A stretch of DNA of 64,000 bases from Sphingobacterium alkalisoli (GCF_005049105.1 NZ_SUKA01000003.1:1-64000), one strand, 5' to 3'; shown: positions 16,923-25,775, numbered from the stretch's first letter. Numbers and translations: made by a program. Notes: generated from the letters alone by a model not told the origin.

Positions 16923-17213
16923 ATGTTGCATTACCATACCGTAAATGATCTATTACAAAATACGCTCACAACGCTGATGCATGCAGCAGTGTTTAATCCG
17001 TTTAGATTAGTGGGCGGTACAGCTTCGAATTTGCATTTGGGACACCGTGTATCCGTTGATATTGATTTGTTTTCTGATGCATCGTATGGAAGCTTAAATT
17101 TTGACGCTATTGAGCAATATTTGAACGCAACGTTTCCTTATGTTGACTATTTAGCAAATATAGCTCCAGCTATGGGAAAATCATTCACTCTCGGTAACGA
17201 TATTGATCATGCT
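16923..17213 (+). pseudogene. AbiEii-like nucleotidyltransferase toxin, 3' end lost
   Basis: The first 97 residues carry the nucleotidyltransferase core: LVGGTASNLHLGHRVSVDID with the G-[GS]...D-x-D signature. Full AbiEii toxins of this type have about 200-300 residues. At 17214 the sequence switches into a 205-bp segment duplicated from 18283-18487 and the frame ends after 15 foreign codons at 17261. So the toxin has lost its C-terminal half through recombination. Toxins of this class add nucleotides to tRNA ends or other substrates. Confidence 0.8.
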
Positions 17214-17418
17214 ATACAAGACTATAAAAAAGACATTAGGTATTGGTTTTCGGAAAGTTGAGGTATTGTCTGAAAGGGCGGATGCATACTCAGTAAGAAC
17301 AATATTTGTATTGCCTAATCAACATGTTTTAATCGAATTTTATCCTGGAATTCAAAATTTAAGAAAAGTACCTGAATTTGATATTTCATATGGATTCAAT
17401 CCTTTTTACTATGAATAA
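17214..17418 (+). repeat. 205-bp duplication, copy 1
   Basis: Nearly identical to 18283-18487 (a handful of substitutions, most near the end). It carries the last 68 codons of the one-TM protein at 18092, here without a start, fused to the AbiEii-like gene. Confidence 0.9.
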
Positions 17419-17421
17419 AAA

Positions 17422-17542
17422 TAGAATTGGAGAAGGCTAGGAATCGAGGATTATTGAAAGGAATTGAGCAAGGTGTCGAAGCGAAACCTATCAGGCGGTA
17501 GAAAATCTGATTGCCGAGCTTAGTTTTGCCTATAAAAAATAA
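17422..17542 (+). pseudogene. Rpn-type C-terminal remnant
   Basis: Reads KIELEKARNRGLLKGIEQGV and, after a frameshift, YQAVENLIAELSFAYKK then a stop. This is the coiled tail typical of Rpn/PD-(D/E)XK transposase-like proteins such as the one at 1064-2014. Only the tail is left. Confidence 0.55.
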
Positions 17543-17553
17543 ACCAGAGTGCG

Positions 17554-18024
17554 ATGAATATATACATTGGATTTTTCTTAAGTGTCAATTTAGGGGGTAT
17601 CGTCTCATGTGATAACGGTAAAATGGCCAGCAAAATTTATTACAACGGAGCGCGTACTGAGAATATTGATAGTAGTAAAGTGCAGATTTATCTGAATGGG
17701 GGAATATTAGTGGACACCATGATAGCTAACTACAGAGTTGATACATATATTCTCATAAAGGAATTTGCGCTGTCGAAGGACGAAAACAATGTTATCCATC
17801 TTAGCGTCAATGAAAAAGATACTACCTTCCGTGTTCCTAAAAATGATGTAGGTTTTCAACTGTTCTTTTTCTTTGATAATAAGACCAAACTGAGAAGGAA
17901 GATGCTCGACGCTTTAAGCTTCTGGCCAAGGAAGGATCCTGACAGCGAGCATGTGCGTGATAGCATTTATAAAGTATATGGCAATTCTTTAGATAGCCTC
18001 CATATTCATTTTAAATACGATTGA
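17554..18024 (+). CDS. small lipoprotein, likely orphan immunity protein
   Basis: A 156-residue protein. The N-terminus has a short hydrophobic segment and a lipobox-like GIVSC, then a beta-rich globular part (SSKVQIYLNGGILVDTMIAN, VIHLSVNEKDTTFRVPKNDV). The length and place in the RHS cassette array suggest an immunity protein whose toxin tip has been lost. No family recognised. Confidence 0.5.
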   Translation: MNIYIGFFLSVNLGGIVSCDNGKMASKIYYNGARTENIDSSKVQIYLNGGILVDTMIANYRVDTYILIKEFALSKDENNVIHLSVNEKDTTFRVPKNDVGFQLFFFFDNKTKLRRKMLDALSFWPRKDPDSEHVRDSIYKVYGNSLDSLHIHFKYD

Positions 18025-18091
18025 TGTTAGAGAGTGACCAATGATGGTTATATAAATGATGTGGGCCTGCGGCACAAGTAAATAAATAGCA

Positions 18092-18487
18092 ATGAAACGG
18101 AAAATTATAATTTGGATGTTTGTTCTGGCGCTGATAACTTTTTTTCTCTTTGGTCTAAAGTATGAAACGACCATATATCTGGGCATGTCATCACCAACAT
18201 CAGACGGCTATAGTATTGATGCAGAAGTGAAGGTAGATGGAGAGGTAATTACAAAAGATAGTATAAATAACAATCCATACAAATACAAGACTATAAAAAA
18301 GACATTAGGTATTGGTTTTCGGAAAGTTGAAGTATTGTCTGAAAGGGCGGATGCATACTCAGTAAGAACAATATTTGTATTGCCTAATCAACATGTTTTA
18401 ATCGAATTTTATCCTGGAATTCAAAATTTAAGAAAAGTACCCGAATTTGATATTTCATATGGATTCAATCCATTTCGTTATGAGTAA
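18092..18487 (+). CDS. one-TM protein, likely orphan immunity protein
   Basis: A 131-residue protein with an N-terminal membrane anchor (IIIWMFVLALITFFLFGL) and a small beta-rich periplasmic domain. Its last 68 codons are duplicated at 17214-17418. The next element is an RHS-core fragment, as expected for the end of a displaced toxin/immunity cassette. Function inferred from context only. Confidence 0.5.
   Translation: MKRKIIIWMFVLALITFFLFGLKYETTIYLGMSSPTSDGYSIDAEVKVDGEVITKDSINNNPYKYKTIKKTLGIGFRKVEVLSERADAYSVRTIFVLPNQHVLIEFYPGIQNLRKVPEFDISYGFNPFRYE
18283..18487 (+). repeat. 205-bp duplication, copy 2 (parent)
   Basis: Intact within the 18092-18487 gene. Pairs with 17214-17418. Confidence 0.9.
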
Positions 18488-18518
18488 TTTGGATAGGCAA
18501 ATGAAAAAAGTGTACAGT

Positions 18519-18846
18519 ATTACGATTACGAAGTGCGTTTTTACGATACGGAGATAGGACGGTGGAATGTAGTAGATCCGGTGGCGGACGAGAACAGACG
18601 ATGGTCTCCTTATCGCTATGCGTATGAATCCTCTAAGGTATATTGATCCTGATGGGAGTTTATCACGGTGCATTAATTGATCCTAATTGGCTGGCTGAAA
18701 AGGGAACTCGTGGTAGAAATGATGAACCTTGGGAGCAACGAGCAATATCTGTAGGACGTAAACATGCAAAAACTCTTTTAAAACAAGGGGGAAATACTTT
18801 GAAAACAAGAGTTTTGGAAGAAAGAATAAATTATAGAATAAAATAA
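18519..18846 (+). pseudogene. RHS-core fragment 1 plus toxin tip
   Basis: Reads [20 protein letters not shown] ... SPYRYAY, then shifts frame and continues [10 protein letters not shown], the end of the RHS core where variable toxin tips begin. The tip is open in a third frame to 18846 (LAEKGTRGRNDEPWEQRAI ... LEERINYRIK), about 55 residues, and is not a recognised toxin. Two frameshifts and the absence of a start make it non-functional unless restored by recombination with a full rhs gene. The lipoprotein gene 2 nt further is its presumed immunity gene. Confidence 0.7.
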
Positions 18847-18848
18847 CG

Positions 18849-19340
18849 ATGAAGAAATATTTTTTGATTTTAAGGAATACCTTTTTGAACGTGCTATTTT
18901 TTTCGATGATAGTTTCATGTAATAATAATAATGAAACTCTATTAAAAAGTGAATTCGCAAGAAATGAATATGATTTTAATTTATTGAAAAAGGGGATAAT
19001 CGATAATATTAAACTTATAGATGTCAACAACGATAAAAATATAATTGTATTTACAATAGAACAGAAATATAGTAAAAACGGTAATATTCGATATCTTGAA
19101 ACGATTTCAAAGAAAATGAAAAAGCTAAAAATCTCAAAGGTTATTTGTTCAACTTCTTTGAACGGCAACTGCGGGAAATTTGATGAAATATCTTTTCAAA
19201 TAAAGTCTGAAAAATTTCCTGTTGAAGAAGTTATTAATTATCGTTTTGACAAATGCGGAAATATGAATAGTTTTAGAAATGAAAAGATTACATTTTTAAA
19301 AATTAATAATAACTGGGGTATATGTATAGACAAAACATAA
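18849..19340 (+). CDS. lipoprotein, presumed immunity protein
   Basis: A 163-residue protein with a lipoprotein signal (VLFFSMIVSC, Cys at residue 24) and a Lys/Asn-rich beta domain. It starts 2 nt after the toxin tip at 18519-18846. This tight spacing is normal for toxin/immunity pairs. No family recognised; AT-rich even for this window, which points to recent transfer. Confidence 0.55.
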   Translation: MKKYFLILRNTFLNVLFFSMIVSCNNNNETLLKSEFARNEYDFNLLKKGIIDNIKLIDVNNDKNIIVFTIEQKYSKNGNIRYLETISKKMKKLKISKVICSTSLNGNCGKFDEISFQIKSEKFPVEEVINYRFDKCGNMNSFRNEKITFLKINNNWGICIDKT

Positions 19341-19434
19341 TTGGAAAGCGATGATGACCGAGGAAAATCCTAACGCAGAATATATCCTATCGTTATTGTA
19401 CCAGCGTTCGATATAGCTGAATGTGGCTACTTTC

Positions 19435-19771
19435 ACTTGTGATTACGGAGCAAGGTTTTACGATGCTGAAATCGGCAGGTGGAATGTTATTGATCCACAG
19501 GCGGAAAAATATAGGATATTTTCTCCGTACGTGTATACCAATAACAATCCGATCAACTTTATAGATCCAGATTGGAATGCTTTCCCAATCCTTTATCAAT
19601 GATCTTTGGAATAAATCTTCATGAAGTGAGACCACATGGACAAACGAAGGAGGAGGTAGTTTTTCTGATGGGATGGGAATAAAGTTTAGGGATGGAAAGC
19701 AAATTAGTAAGCGACCAGTTATCAGGATTGCGCCCAAAACATTTACTGGCGATAAGAAATATGAAAAATAG
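19435..19771 (+). pseudogene. RHS-core fragment 2 plus toxin tip A
   Basis: Reads [20 protein letters not shown] ... [18 protein letters not shown] and stops at 19602. In another frame, the DNA up to 19771 encodes a toxin end, [20 protein letters not shown] followed by [18 protein letters not shown]. The same tail occurs in front of the other two paralogous immunity genes. Its stop codon overlaps the start of the immunity gene (ATGAAAAATAG at 19761-19771). Confidence 0.65.
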
Positions 19772-20666
19772 AATATTCGTTGTATTTATTTGTTTGTTGT
19801 TTTCTTCTTGTATTAACTCTTGGAGGGAAAAGATAGATGAGAACAAACGTGTCAGCAATTGGCAAAAAGAGTTGGATACTGGCATGCACGAAAAACTAGC
19901 TAACGCAATTAATATTGGAGATTGTGACACCTACAGGTTAGCTTCGGAGCATCGTTTTGCAGAAGAGAATTGGGAAGAATTTTTTTATTATGCATATTTT
20001 ATGGCAAAAAAGTACAATTGTTCCTATGCACATTTCGATATATATATTATTATGACTGCGGAATCCACAATAGATGGCGCTGAATTGAGTTTGGACGAAA
20101 ACTTGAAAAAAGATGCAATTTACCATTTGTTACAGGCTTATTATTTGAACAAGGAACTTTCGAGTGAAGAAATTAAGGAAGTCTTTAAAAATAGGAATGT
20201 ACCAACTTTGGAGGAGTATAAAAAGATTGTTGATAACGGAACAAAGAAAATAAGTAAATACCTCCAGGGCGAGCTTGGAAGGCAGTACGATTACGGGGCG
20301 AGGTTCTATGATGCGGAGATCGGCAGGTGGAATGTTGTTGACCCGCTGGCGGAGATGTATTCTTCGTATTCTCCTTATGCCTATGTAGGAAACGATCCCA
20401 TCCTTTTCCACGACCCCAACGGCATGTACCGTGTGGATGCAAAGGGTAATATAACCATAGATGATCCCGATGAAATTTCTTCGTTCTTCAATTATCTGAA
20501 CAATAGCAGTGGCGCATCTATAAATGATATGTCAAACCATATCATCAGTGCCGGTAATGGCTTTAGCTGGGAATTGGACGCAGTTACCGTAACAGGAAGA
20601 AGCTCTTTCGAGAGCGGCGGATGGCTCAGTGATGTACAGGGACGGGTGAGTGATGCTGTTGTTTAA
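19761..20666 (+). CDS. immunity lipoprotein A fused to RHS core by stop loss
   Basis: 301 residues starting at 19761. Residues 1-~166 are an immunity lipoprotein (signal with lipobox FSSC, then [20 protein letters not shown]). It is closely similar to the ones at 23840 and 25278. In those copies the end KKISK is followed by TAA or a shifted stop, but here TAA has become TAC, so translation runs into RHS-core fragment 3 ([20 protein letters not shown] ... FHDPNG) and a toxin tip. The tip continues to TAA at 20666 and then, after a frameshift, to 20968. The product would be a lipoprotein-anchored RHS chimera; whether it is made or functional is unknown. Confidence 0.75.
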   Translation: MKNRIFVVFICLLFSSCINSWREKIDENKRVSNWQKELDTGMHEKLANAINIGDCDTYRLASEHRFAEENWEEFFYYAYFMAKKYNCSYAHFDIYIIMTAESTIDGAELSLDENLKKDAIYHLLQAYYLNKELSSEEIKEVFKNRNVPTLEEYKKIVDNGTKKISKYLQGELGRQYDYGARFYDAEIGRWNVVDPLAEMYSSYSPYAYVGNDPILFHDPNGMYRVDAKGNITIDDPDEISSFFNYLNNSSGASINDMSNHIISAGNGFSWELDAVTVTGRSSFESGGWLSDVQGRVSDAVV

Positions 20667-20968
20667 TTGGCAGCATTAACTCTGTTACAACCTCTCACTT
20701 TGGATTTGATGGGACAAAATCAGCTTTGGATTACGCTGGTGGATTTTATGGAGCTTTTGGTACAGCTGTTGCGCCCGGCAACCAATGGCTTGGCAAGAAC
20801 GGGAAATATTATAATAGTTCATGGGGAGGGAATCAATATACGGGAAGCCGTTCGGGAGCATATAGGGCTGCTGGGATGTATAAATGGGCAGGTAGAGGAA
20901 CTGTTGTGGGAGGCTACACGGGAAGTAATGTAGGGGACCGGTCAATCAACTATTATCACGGTAGATAG
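20667..20968 (+). pseudogene. frameshifted end of toxin tip
   Basis: After the stop at 20666 the next frame is open and reads GSINSVTTSHFGFDGTKSAL ... GKNGKYYNSSWGGNQYTGSR and on to NYYHGR at 20968. It looks like the natural continuation of the preceding tip ([13 protein letters not shown]...). The Gly/Tyr-rich composition is common in Bacteroidota RHS C-termini; the activity is unknown. The 3' end lies 7 nt before the next gene, its likely immunity gene. Confidence 0.6.
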
Positions 20969-20975
20969 GGGAGTT

Positions 20976-21449
20976 ATGGAGAAATACTTTAATATTATAC
21001 ATTTTTGCCTTTATAAGGCTTTTTATAAAGTTCATTTGTTTACCGAAAGAATCAACCTGGCAAATCTTATACATAAATTGCCTTTTCAGAGAAAGCGCTA
21101 TGAAGAGCTTGGGATTGATATTCATCAGGAAATCAACAAGGCATGGGGAGACAAGAGGTTCGGTCTTAGTACTGTAGCTGCCGGTGGTTTTCTTTGGGGC
21201 GGTTTGGCTCTCTTCTTTTTTTCGGTTCTGATGATGTTGAAGATAAGCATATCCACACCGCTTATAATAGGCTGTGGGGTCGGCTCTGGTCTGATCTGTT
21301 ATGTATTTGTTTTCAGGCAGGATAAATACATAAAATACTTTGACAGATATGAAAAGTGGTCTAAACAGGAAAAGCGCAAATATGGCTGGTTGACCGTGGG
21401 GTCAATACTTTTTGTTCTGCTTTCCTTTTATCTTTGTCTGGTCCTGTAG
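20976..21449 (+). CDS. two- or three-TM membrane immunity protein
   Basis: A 157-residue protein with a cytoplasmic-looking N-terminal half and three hydrophobic segments (GGFLWGGLALFFFSVLMML, TPLIIGCGVGSGLICYVFVF, GWLTVGSILFVLLSFYLCLV). It follows the toxin tip by 7 nt. Membrane immunity proteins usually protect against periplasm- or membrane-acting toxins. Its last codons overlap the next toxin fragment, showing where cassettes were joined. Confidence 0.55.
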   Translation: MEKYFNIIHFCLYKAFYKVHLFTERINLANLIHKLPFQRKRYEELGIDIHQEINKAWGDKRFGLSTVAAGGFLWGGLALFFFSVLMMLKISISTPLIIGCGVGSGLICYVFVFRQDKYIKYFDRYEKWSKQEKRKYGWLTVGSILFVLLSFYLCLVL

Positions 21450-21823
21450 CTGCCGCTGGTGGAGCTGGTTGGATGGCAGGAAAAACTATATCTGATAATG
21501 TAGTGCCTATATCTCTAGCAGTCGCTGAGACTTTAATTTGGCTAGGTGCCGATCCTACAAGTATATATAGTCCAGAATTGATACCTGAAAGTTATAGAGA
21601 CAATATAAATGGTAAAAGTAGATCTAATGGAAAAAATGAACGTCATGGTGATGGAGGAAGAACGCAAAGTAAAGTAGAAAAGCAATTACGTGAACTTGAA
21701 GAGAAATTATCTTCTGCGGCAGGTACGGAAAAGAAGAGAATAAAAACTAAAATTGAAAGAATCAAAACTAGTGCTCAAAAAGCAAGGAAAGGTGAAGAAC
21801 ATTCAAAAGCAAATAAAAGATAG
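21434..21823 (+). pseudogene. orphan toxin tip B1
   Basis: About 129 codons open, without RHS core and with a start only by chance inside the previous gene. The first part (GPVAAAGGAGWMAGKTIS ... LGADPTSIYSPELIPESYRD) looks like pre-toxin linker; the tail (NGKNERHGDGGRTQSKVEKQ ... GEEHSKANKR) is a basic helical toxin domain. A second copy of the tail lies at 26396-26623. It ends 4 nt before its immunity gene. I recall similar endings in Bacteroidota RHS proteins but cannot name the activity. Confidence 0.6.
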
Positions 21824-21827
21824 AGAA

Positions 21828-22256
21828 ATGATTCCTGTATTAGTACTATTTAAGCAAGTAGGCGATTTTATATTAGGAGATAGTATAAAAGAATATTTAG
21901 ATAGATTTGAGTTTTCAATTGATGATATGAGTGATGACAAGGTTACTCCTGTAATTTGTTATACATTTTCGAATCCTGAAATTACTTTATTTGTAGAGAT
22001 TGATGGTATAATTGACTATATAGAATGCTACGAAGAATTATTGTACAAAGGTGTTAATCTGATTGGTCTTAGCGTACAGCAATTTTCTAACCATGTTGAA
22101 GATGATTACTCGGATGAAGATAGATTATATGTTAATGAAGAGGATGTACGATATGTTTACGAGTTTAACCAAGTTGGCTTGCAAGTTTGGGCGAAGGGTA
22201 AACTTGGTGTAATAGATTCTGTTGTGGTATATCGGAAAGAACATTATGCAGATTGA
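21828..22256 (+). CDS. immunity protein B1
   Basis: A 142-residue acidic soluble protein (MIPVLVLFKQVGDFILGDSI start). The ATG at 21828 is chosen because it lies 4 nt after the toxin stop and aligns with the paralogue at 26626. The toxin tail is basic and this partner is strongly acidic (VEDDYSDEDRLYVNEEDV), which fits direct binding. Sequence similarity to the second copy continues some 40 bp past the stop codon. Confidence 0.65.
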   Translation: MIPVLVLFKQVGDFILGDSIKEYLDRFEFSIDDMSDDKVTPVICYTFSNPEITLFVEIDGIIDYIECYEELLYKGVNLIGLSVQQFSNHVEDDYSDEDRLYVNEEDVRYVYEFNQVGLQVWAKGKLGVIDSVVVYRKEHYAD

Positions 22257-22414
22257 AAATTTAAAAAATAGAATGATGAACGTTTTCATTTGAGTCCGAG
22301 TGCTCTTAAAGTTTTGAAGAGGAGAATTTTTTCGATTCCGAATTGTATCAGGAGTTCAGGTTCGATGATATTATCGGGATGTGGTTAACGTCTTTTTGAG
22401 AAGCTTGCTTTTTT

Positions 22415-22909
22415 TTGGTGTTAGCTAGTTCGGGAAACCGCGGAAAAGTTGCGGAAGGCAGTACGATTACGGGGCAAGGTTCTATTGTTTCGATAAGGAA
22501 AAATGAATCACAACTAGAGCGATTAAAGAATAGAAATTTTCATCACGAAGGGGATATTTATACTGATTTTAATCAAAAAGATGCTCCTAAACCCTACCAT
22601 CTCACATTATTTCATGAAATAAGCCATGGATTCTCATTTTCTAAAAACTTTTCAGGTAGAAAAGATGAATGGTTTAAGTATCAAAAAATAGTAGATACAG
22701 AAGGAAGAGTAACTAAGGATGAAATATATGCGGTTTTAATGGAAAACTTGTTGAAATTTGAGCAAGGGTATAAAGCTAGGACACATTACCATACAGGAAA
22801 AGTAATTCAAAAATCCGGTAAGGTACCAGGTGGCGACATAATATATACGCCAACCGCAGTAGCTAAAGAGTTGCTAGATAGATATATGAATACTAACCCA
22901 ATCCCATGA
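22415..22909 (+). pseudogene. RHS-core fragment 4 and zincin toxin tip
   Basis: The 22448-22490 DNA is RHS core ([11 protein letters not shown]) but read out of frame in the long open frame. The frame then encodes a toxin tip with an HExxH metalloprotease signature, FHEISHGFSF (HEISH, residues 67-71 of the open frame), and ends at 22909. A zinc-dependent protease toxin is therefore likely. It has no secretion or RHS shell of its own. The end overlaps the following lipoprotein start by 4 nt (ATGA). Confidence 0.6.
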
Positions 22910-23523
22910 TGAAAATATTAAATTGTTTATTGTTTTGTATATTATGCTTGTCAAGTTGTAGACAGTCCAGTACCTATTCCAAAATTAAAGAAGAACAGCA
23001 TGCTGCTTTACTTAACTATTTCAATTACTCTCCAACTGGATCTACGGAGAACAATGATTCAAATATTAGCAGTGCAAGATTAAATAAGTCCAGACTAAGA
23101 AAATCCCTAAAGTACATCGTTGATTTTATCGAAAACAAAAGTCCTAGAATGAAGAATGTTATTATTTTTGAATTCAATAGTCTTTCAAGTTCGATATATG
23201 AGGGATTAGTTTTTGATTTAGACCGATCCATAGGTTACAAATTTAAATACGTCAATAAGATATTGGTGTTTCGAGAGGAGTATGACAGTGAATTTAGGGA
23301 TTATAAATCTTATATAGATCAATATTTAAAATCAGGATGTGATAAGTTCCATGAGGTATCGAAAGCTCATTCTCCCGATGATCTACATATTTCCTGTTCA
23401 TTTATTACGAAAGTTAATTTAAATGAGAATTTAATTTCAAGTTGTGCTTTTAACGCATATTATTGGAGGATTGATAGTACACTTAGGGGAACATCCATTT
23501 TTAAGGATAGGGTAATTAACTAG
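22906..23523 (+). CDS. lipoprotein, presumed immunity to the zincin tip
   Basis: A 205-residue protein with a clear lipoprotein signal (LNCLLFCILCLSSC, Cys at residue 18). The rest is a mixed alpha/beta domain of unknown family with four later Cys residues. It overlaps the zincin tip by 4 nt, so it is the expected immunity partner, acting in the periplasm from a lipid anchor. Confidence 0.6.
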   Translation: MMKILNCLLFCILCLSSCRQSSTYSKIKEEQHAALLNYFNYSPTGSTENNDSNISSARLNKSRLRKSLKYIVDFIENKSPRMKNVIIFEFNSLSSSIYEGLVFDLDRSIGYKFKYVNKILVFREEYDSEFRDYKSYIDQYLKSGCDKFHEVSKAHSPDDLHISCSFITKVNLNENLISSCAFNAYYWRIDSTLRGTSIFKDRVIN

Positions 23524-23532
23524 CATCAGCGC

Positions 23533-23859
23533 AATTAAGGAGCAAGTTTTACGATGCTGAAATCGGCAGGTAGAATGTTATTGATCCGCAGGGGGAAAAT
23601 ATTGGATATTTTCTCCGTACGTATATACCAGTAAAAATCCGATGCAGAGAAAATTTCCAAACTCAATAATACTACTGTCATAGCTGCTGATGGGTTCGTA
23701 ATGTATGGAACAGATACTAATAAAATAAAAGGTGTTAAGAATGAAAATAGTAATGGAAGCTTTATAAAATTTAGAAATGGAGAAAGAATTAGAAAGAGAC
23801 CGTTTATTTATATTGACAGTAAGACTACAGCCTCGGGACATAAAAAGAATCTCAAGTAG
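23533..23859 (+). pseudogene. RHS-core fragment 5 plus toxin tip, second copy of tip A
   Basis: The core reads [11 protein letters not shown], a stop (TGG changed to TAG), then NVIDPQGENI; it is dead in at least two places. The tip is open from about 23632 to 23859 (DAEKISKLNNTTVIAADGFV ... GSFIKFRNGERIRKRP ... GHKKNLK). Its end matches the tips before 19761 and 25278, so all three belong to one toxin family. Confidence 0.65.
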
Positions 23860-24346
23860 TTTAATTTTGTTGATTACTATCTTATTTGTTTCTTGTAATA
23901 GTTCGAATAGAGAAACGGAAGAAGACAACTTGCGTGTTGAATCTTGGAAAAAAGGCTTGAGAGATGGCATGTACGCCAATTTGTCCCAAGCTATAAATAG
24001 TGGAGACTGTGAAGCATATAAGTCTGCATCAGAATATTATTTTGCTGATGACAATTGGCAAGAATTCTTTTATTACGCCTTTTTTATGACGAAAAAGTAC
24101 AATTGCGCTTATGCTCATTATGATATCTATTATTTTATGAATGAGGAGTTGACGATAAACAATGCCGAACTGAGTTTGGATGATGGTTTAAGAAAGGAAG
24201 CTATTTACCATTTGTTACAGGCTTATTATTTGAACAAGGAACTTGCAAGCGAAGAAATTAAAGAAGTCTTTAAAAATAGGAATGTACCAACTTTGGAGGA
24301 ATATAAAAAGATTGTTGATAACGGAACAAAGAAAATAAGTAAATAA
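23840..24346 (+). CDS. immunity lipoprotein, second paralogue
   Basis: About 168 residues homologous to the lipoproteins at 19761 and 25278, with lipobox FVSC. The codon aligned with the ATG of the other copies is ATA (23840), so the usual start is lost. Translation would need ATA, an internal TTG (23868), or the upstream ATG at 23777, which reads through the toxin tip in a different frame. Ends in KKISK-TAA, the ancestral stop. Confidence 0.6.
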   Translation: MKRISSSLILLITILFVSCNSSNRETEEDNLRVESWKKGLRDGMYANLSQAINSGDCEAYKSASEYYFADDNWQEFFYYAFFMTKKYNCAYAHYDIYYFMNEELTINNAELSLDDGLRKEAIYHLLQAYYLNKELASEEIKEVFKNRNVPTLEEYKKIVDNGTKKISK

Positions 24347-24470
24347 CTCCAGGGCGAGCTTGGAAGACAGTACGATTACGGAGCAAGTTTTGGCGGAAAA
24401 GATAAGGTAAAGGGAAAAGCAAGGAAAATATGATAATAAATTGTCGCCTCAATCAATACCGAATTAAAAA
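24347..24470 (+). pseudogene. RHS-core fragment 6 and short tip
   Basis: Directly after the stop of the preceding gene the frame encodes [15 protein letters not shown], then GGKDKVKGKARKI and a stop at 24432. A 1-base shift would extend it as YDNKLSPQSIPN to about 24470. Only the end of a toxin tip is left; the next gene is probably its immunity gene. Confidence 0.5.
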
Positions 24471-24476
24471 GAAGAA

Positions 24477-25148
24477 ATGAAAAAAATAAGCAGAAGAGAA
24501 ACAGTAGAGGATACTAATGTTAAACCTGAAGTTGTAGATTTTTCACAACGTCTCTCTGGAAACCTAGTGATAAAATGTTTATTAGATAGAGATTTAAGAA
24601 ATGAATTCATATTAAATTATTCCCATTTCGAGAAAGATGGAAATAGATCCATTCTTGTGCAGTGGATAAATGAACATTTAACAAGCAGTAACAATGAATT
24701 ACTGGAGAACATTTTCGATTTATCTGTTAATATAGATTTTTATGGTCTTGAATTATTATCTAAGGCCGAAGAAATTGTTAGTGGAAGGTATTATGAACTT
24801 ACTAAACTAGCGGTTTTAGACTGGGTTTTATTTAACAGTATTAAAATTGAGCCTTTGAGATTTTATACAATTAATTGCACAGCTTTTAAGAAGACAAAGC
24901 AACGCTTGGTTAAGCTACAGGCTGCGGTAAATTTAACGTTGTACGATGATGTACATCTAAGTAAAGTCAGCACTATTTTAATGAAAGAACATTATCCAAC
25001 CGCTTTCTATCGTTTAGTCAATTCTTTCGATCATATGGATGATAAAAAGCGTCAGGTATTTATAAACCTTATTGAAAATAGCTTTAATACCATGCTTAAT
25101 AAAAATGTTATACATGATTTAGAATTAAAAATAAATGAATACAGATAG
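24477..25148 (+). CDS. helical immunity-like protein
   Basis: A 223-residue soluble protein, mostly helical, with no signal peptide (MKKISRRETVEDTNVKPEVV start). The repeating helices (LENIFDLSVNIDFYGLELLS, KLAVLDWVLFNSIKIEPLRF) look HEAT-like. Placed after a toxin-tip remnant; a cytoplasmic immunity protein is the simplest reading. No family recognised. Confidence 0.5.
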   Translation: MKKISRRETVEDTNVKPEVVDFSQRLSGNLVIKCLLDRDLRNEFILNYSHFEKDGNRSILVQWINEHLTSSNNELLENIFDLSVNIDFYGLELLSKAEEIVSGRYYELTKLAVLDWVLFNSIKIEPLRFYTINCTAFKKTKQRLVKLQAAVNLTLYDDVHLSKVSTILMKEHYPTAFYRLVNSFDHMDDKKRQVFINLIENSFNTMLNKNVIHDLELKINEYR

Positions 25149-25165
25149 TTTTTATTAACAGGTGC

Positions 25166-25288
25166 TTTAATAACGAATATAATAATGGTGGTTTCATAAA
25201 ATTTAGGGAAGGAAAGCAAATCAGTAAGCGACCAGTTATCAGGATTGCGCCCAAAACATTTATTGGCGATAAGAAATATGAAAAATAG
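25166..25288 (+). pseudogene. toxin tip, third copy of tip A
   Basis: Encodes FNNEYNNGGFIKFREGKQIS followed by [20 protein letters not shown] and a stop at 25286-25288 that overlaps the start of the immunity gene. The RHS core and most of the toxin are missing. Confidence 0.6.
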
Positions 25289-25775
25289 AATATTTGTTGT
25301 ATTTATTTGTTTGTTGTTTTCTTCTTGTATTAATTCTTGGAGGGAAAAAATAGATGAGAACAAACGTGTCAGCAATTGGCAGAAAGAGTTGGATACTGGC
25401 ATGCACGAAAAACTAGCTAACGCAATTAATATTGGAGATTGTGACGCCTACAGGTTAGCTTCGGAGCATCGTTTTGCAGAAGAGAATTGGGAAGAATTTT
25501 TTTATTATGCATATTTTATGGCAAAAAAGCACAATTGTTCCTATGCACATTTCGATATATATATTATTATGACTGCGGAAGCCACAATAGATGGCGCTGA
25601 ATTGAGTTTGGACGAAAACTTGAAAAAAGATGCAATTTACCATTTGTTACAGGCTTATTATTTGAACAAGGAACTTGCGAGTGAAGAAATTAAGGAAGTC
25701 TTTAAAAATAAGAATGTACCGACTTTGGAGGAGTATAAAAAGATTGTTGATAACGGAACAAAGAAAAATAAGTAA
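25278..25775 (+). CDS. immunity lipoprotein, third paralogue
   Basis: 165 residues, nearly identical to the 19761 copy over its whole length. The ATG at 25278 is set by that alignment and by the overlap with the toxin stop. Lipobox FSSC. One extra A in the terminal A-run changes the end from KKISK to KKNK with an earlier stop. A helical domain follows the signal ([20 protein letters not shown]). Family unknown. Confidence 0.7.
   Translation: MKNRIFVVFICLLFSSCINSWREKIDENKRVSNWQKELDTGMHEKLANAINIGDCDAYRLASEHRFAEENWEEFFYYAYFMAKKHNCSYAHFDIYIIMTAEATIDGAELSLDENLKKDAIYHLLQAYYLNKELASEEIKEVFKNKNVPTLEEYKKIVDNGTKKNK

Noticed and set aside
19692..19760. Longer start for the immunity/RHS chimera at 19692
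   Set aside because: The upstream codons belong to the toxin tip in another frame; the sister copy and the lipoprotein signal place the start at 19761.
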